Position numbers and translations under genes: made by a program. Source: Ampullaceana balthica (Eukaryota > Mollusca > Gastropoda > Lymnaeidae). From it: a DNA stretch of 64,000 nucleotides. Every line of letters starts with the position of its first letter. Within the stretch, counting starts at the first letter, position 1. The notes beneath the pieces were generated by a model. The model was not told the DNA's origin, searched no databases, and was given only the letters and a program-made list of their open reading frames with translations. Shown piece by piece: positions 63,847 through 64,000 of the stretch. The stretch lies in contig CALYLW010000285.1 in NCBI GenBank assembly GCA_944989445.1, positions 1,149,299 to 1,213,298 of the forward strand, given 5' to 3'.

Positions 63847-64000
63847 CTGAAAAAGAGACAGGTCAACTATAGTAGACAAATAGTTTGGATTACATAGATA
63901 TGTTCAACCATGAAACTAACAATCAAGTTGCTTGAAACTGCATTACAATAAAAAATGTGTAATGTATTAGCAGATGAACAGCTGTCAGCCCCTATCACCC

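Overview
This is eukaryotic, intron-rich, AT-rich animal DNA. The protein families, the intron style and the repeat content (tRNA-derived SINEs, hAT MITEs, LINE tails ending in GATAA repeats, a Ginger-type DNA transposon) suggest a lophotrochozoan invertebrate, most likely a mollusc. That assignment is inference. Three host genes can be read exon by exon.

Layout. 1-409: fragment of a LINE endonuclease. 1.6-6.4 kb: two adjacent satellite-like arrays (54-bp and 53-bp units), the first with higher-order structure. 6.4-10.7 kb: AT-rich, no gene seen, one strong hairpin. 11,287-25,852 (minus strand): MGAT1, the Golgi N-acetylglucosaminyltransferase I, in eleven exons. 26-31 kb: a pogo-like MITE, LINE ends and AT-rich filler. 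31,452-34,696 (plus): a coiled-coil protein of about 516 residues in six coding exons, not recognised. 35-41.6 kb: tandem repeats, a SINE and AT-rich sequence. 41,636-61,241 (minus): SQOR, mitochondrial sulfide:quinone oxidoreductase, ten coding exons over 19.6 kb. Its seventh intron holds a nested insertion: a LINE end inside a Ginger transposon (integrase plus OTU protease, 169-bp terminal repeats, CCGG target duplication) inside a BED-finger hAT-like element. 62.3-63.5 kb: a LINE reverse transcriptase with a frameshift. MGAT1 and the coiled-coil gene diverge; the coiled-coil gene and SQOR converge. The three genes have no obvious functional link.

The most striking pattern is where the minisatellites sit. 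Roughly a fifth of the window is tandem repeat, in about thirty arrays. Several arrays inside MGAT1 and SQOR start exactly at an exon edge, and the repeat unit is a copy of the exon's last bases plus its 5' splice site (clearly at four exons, weakly at a fifth). Other arrays abut the 3' splice site. In effect splice donors are being tandemly multiplied inside introns.

Exon limits were set by hand from GT/AG sites, reading-frame continuity and remembered family sequence. No alignment or transcript data were available.
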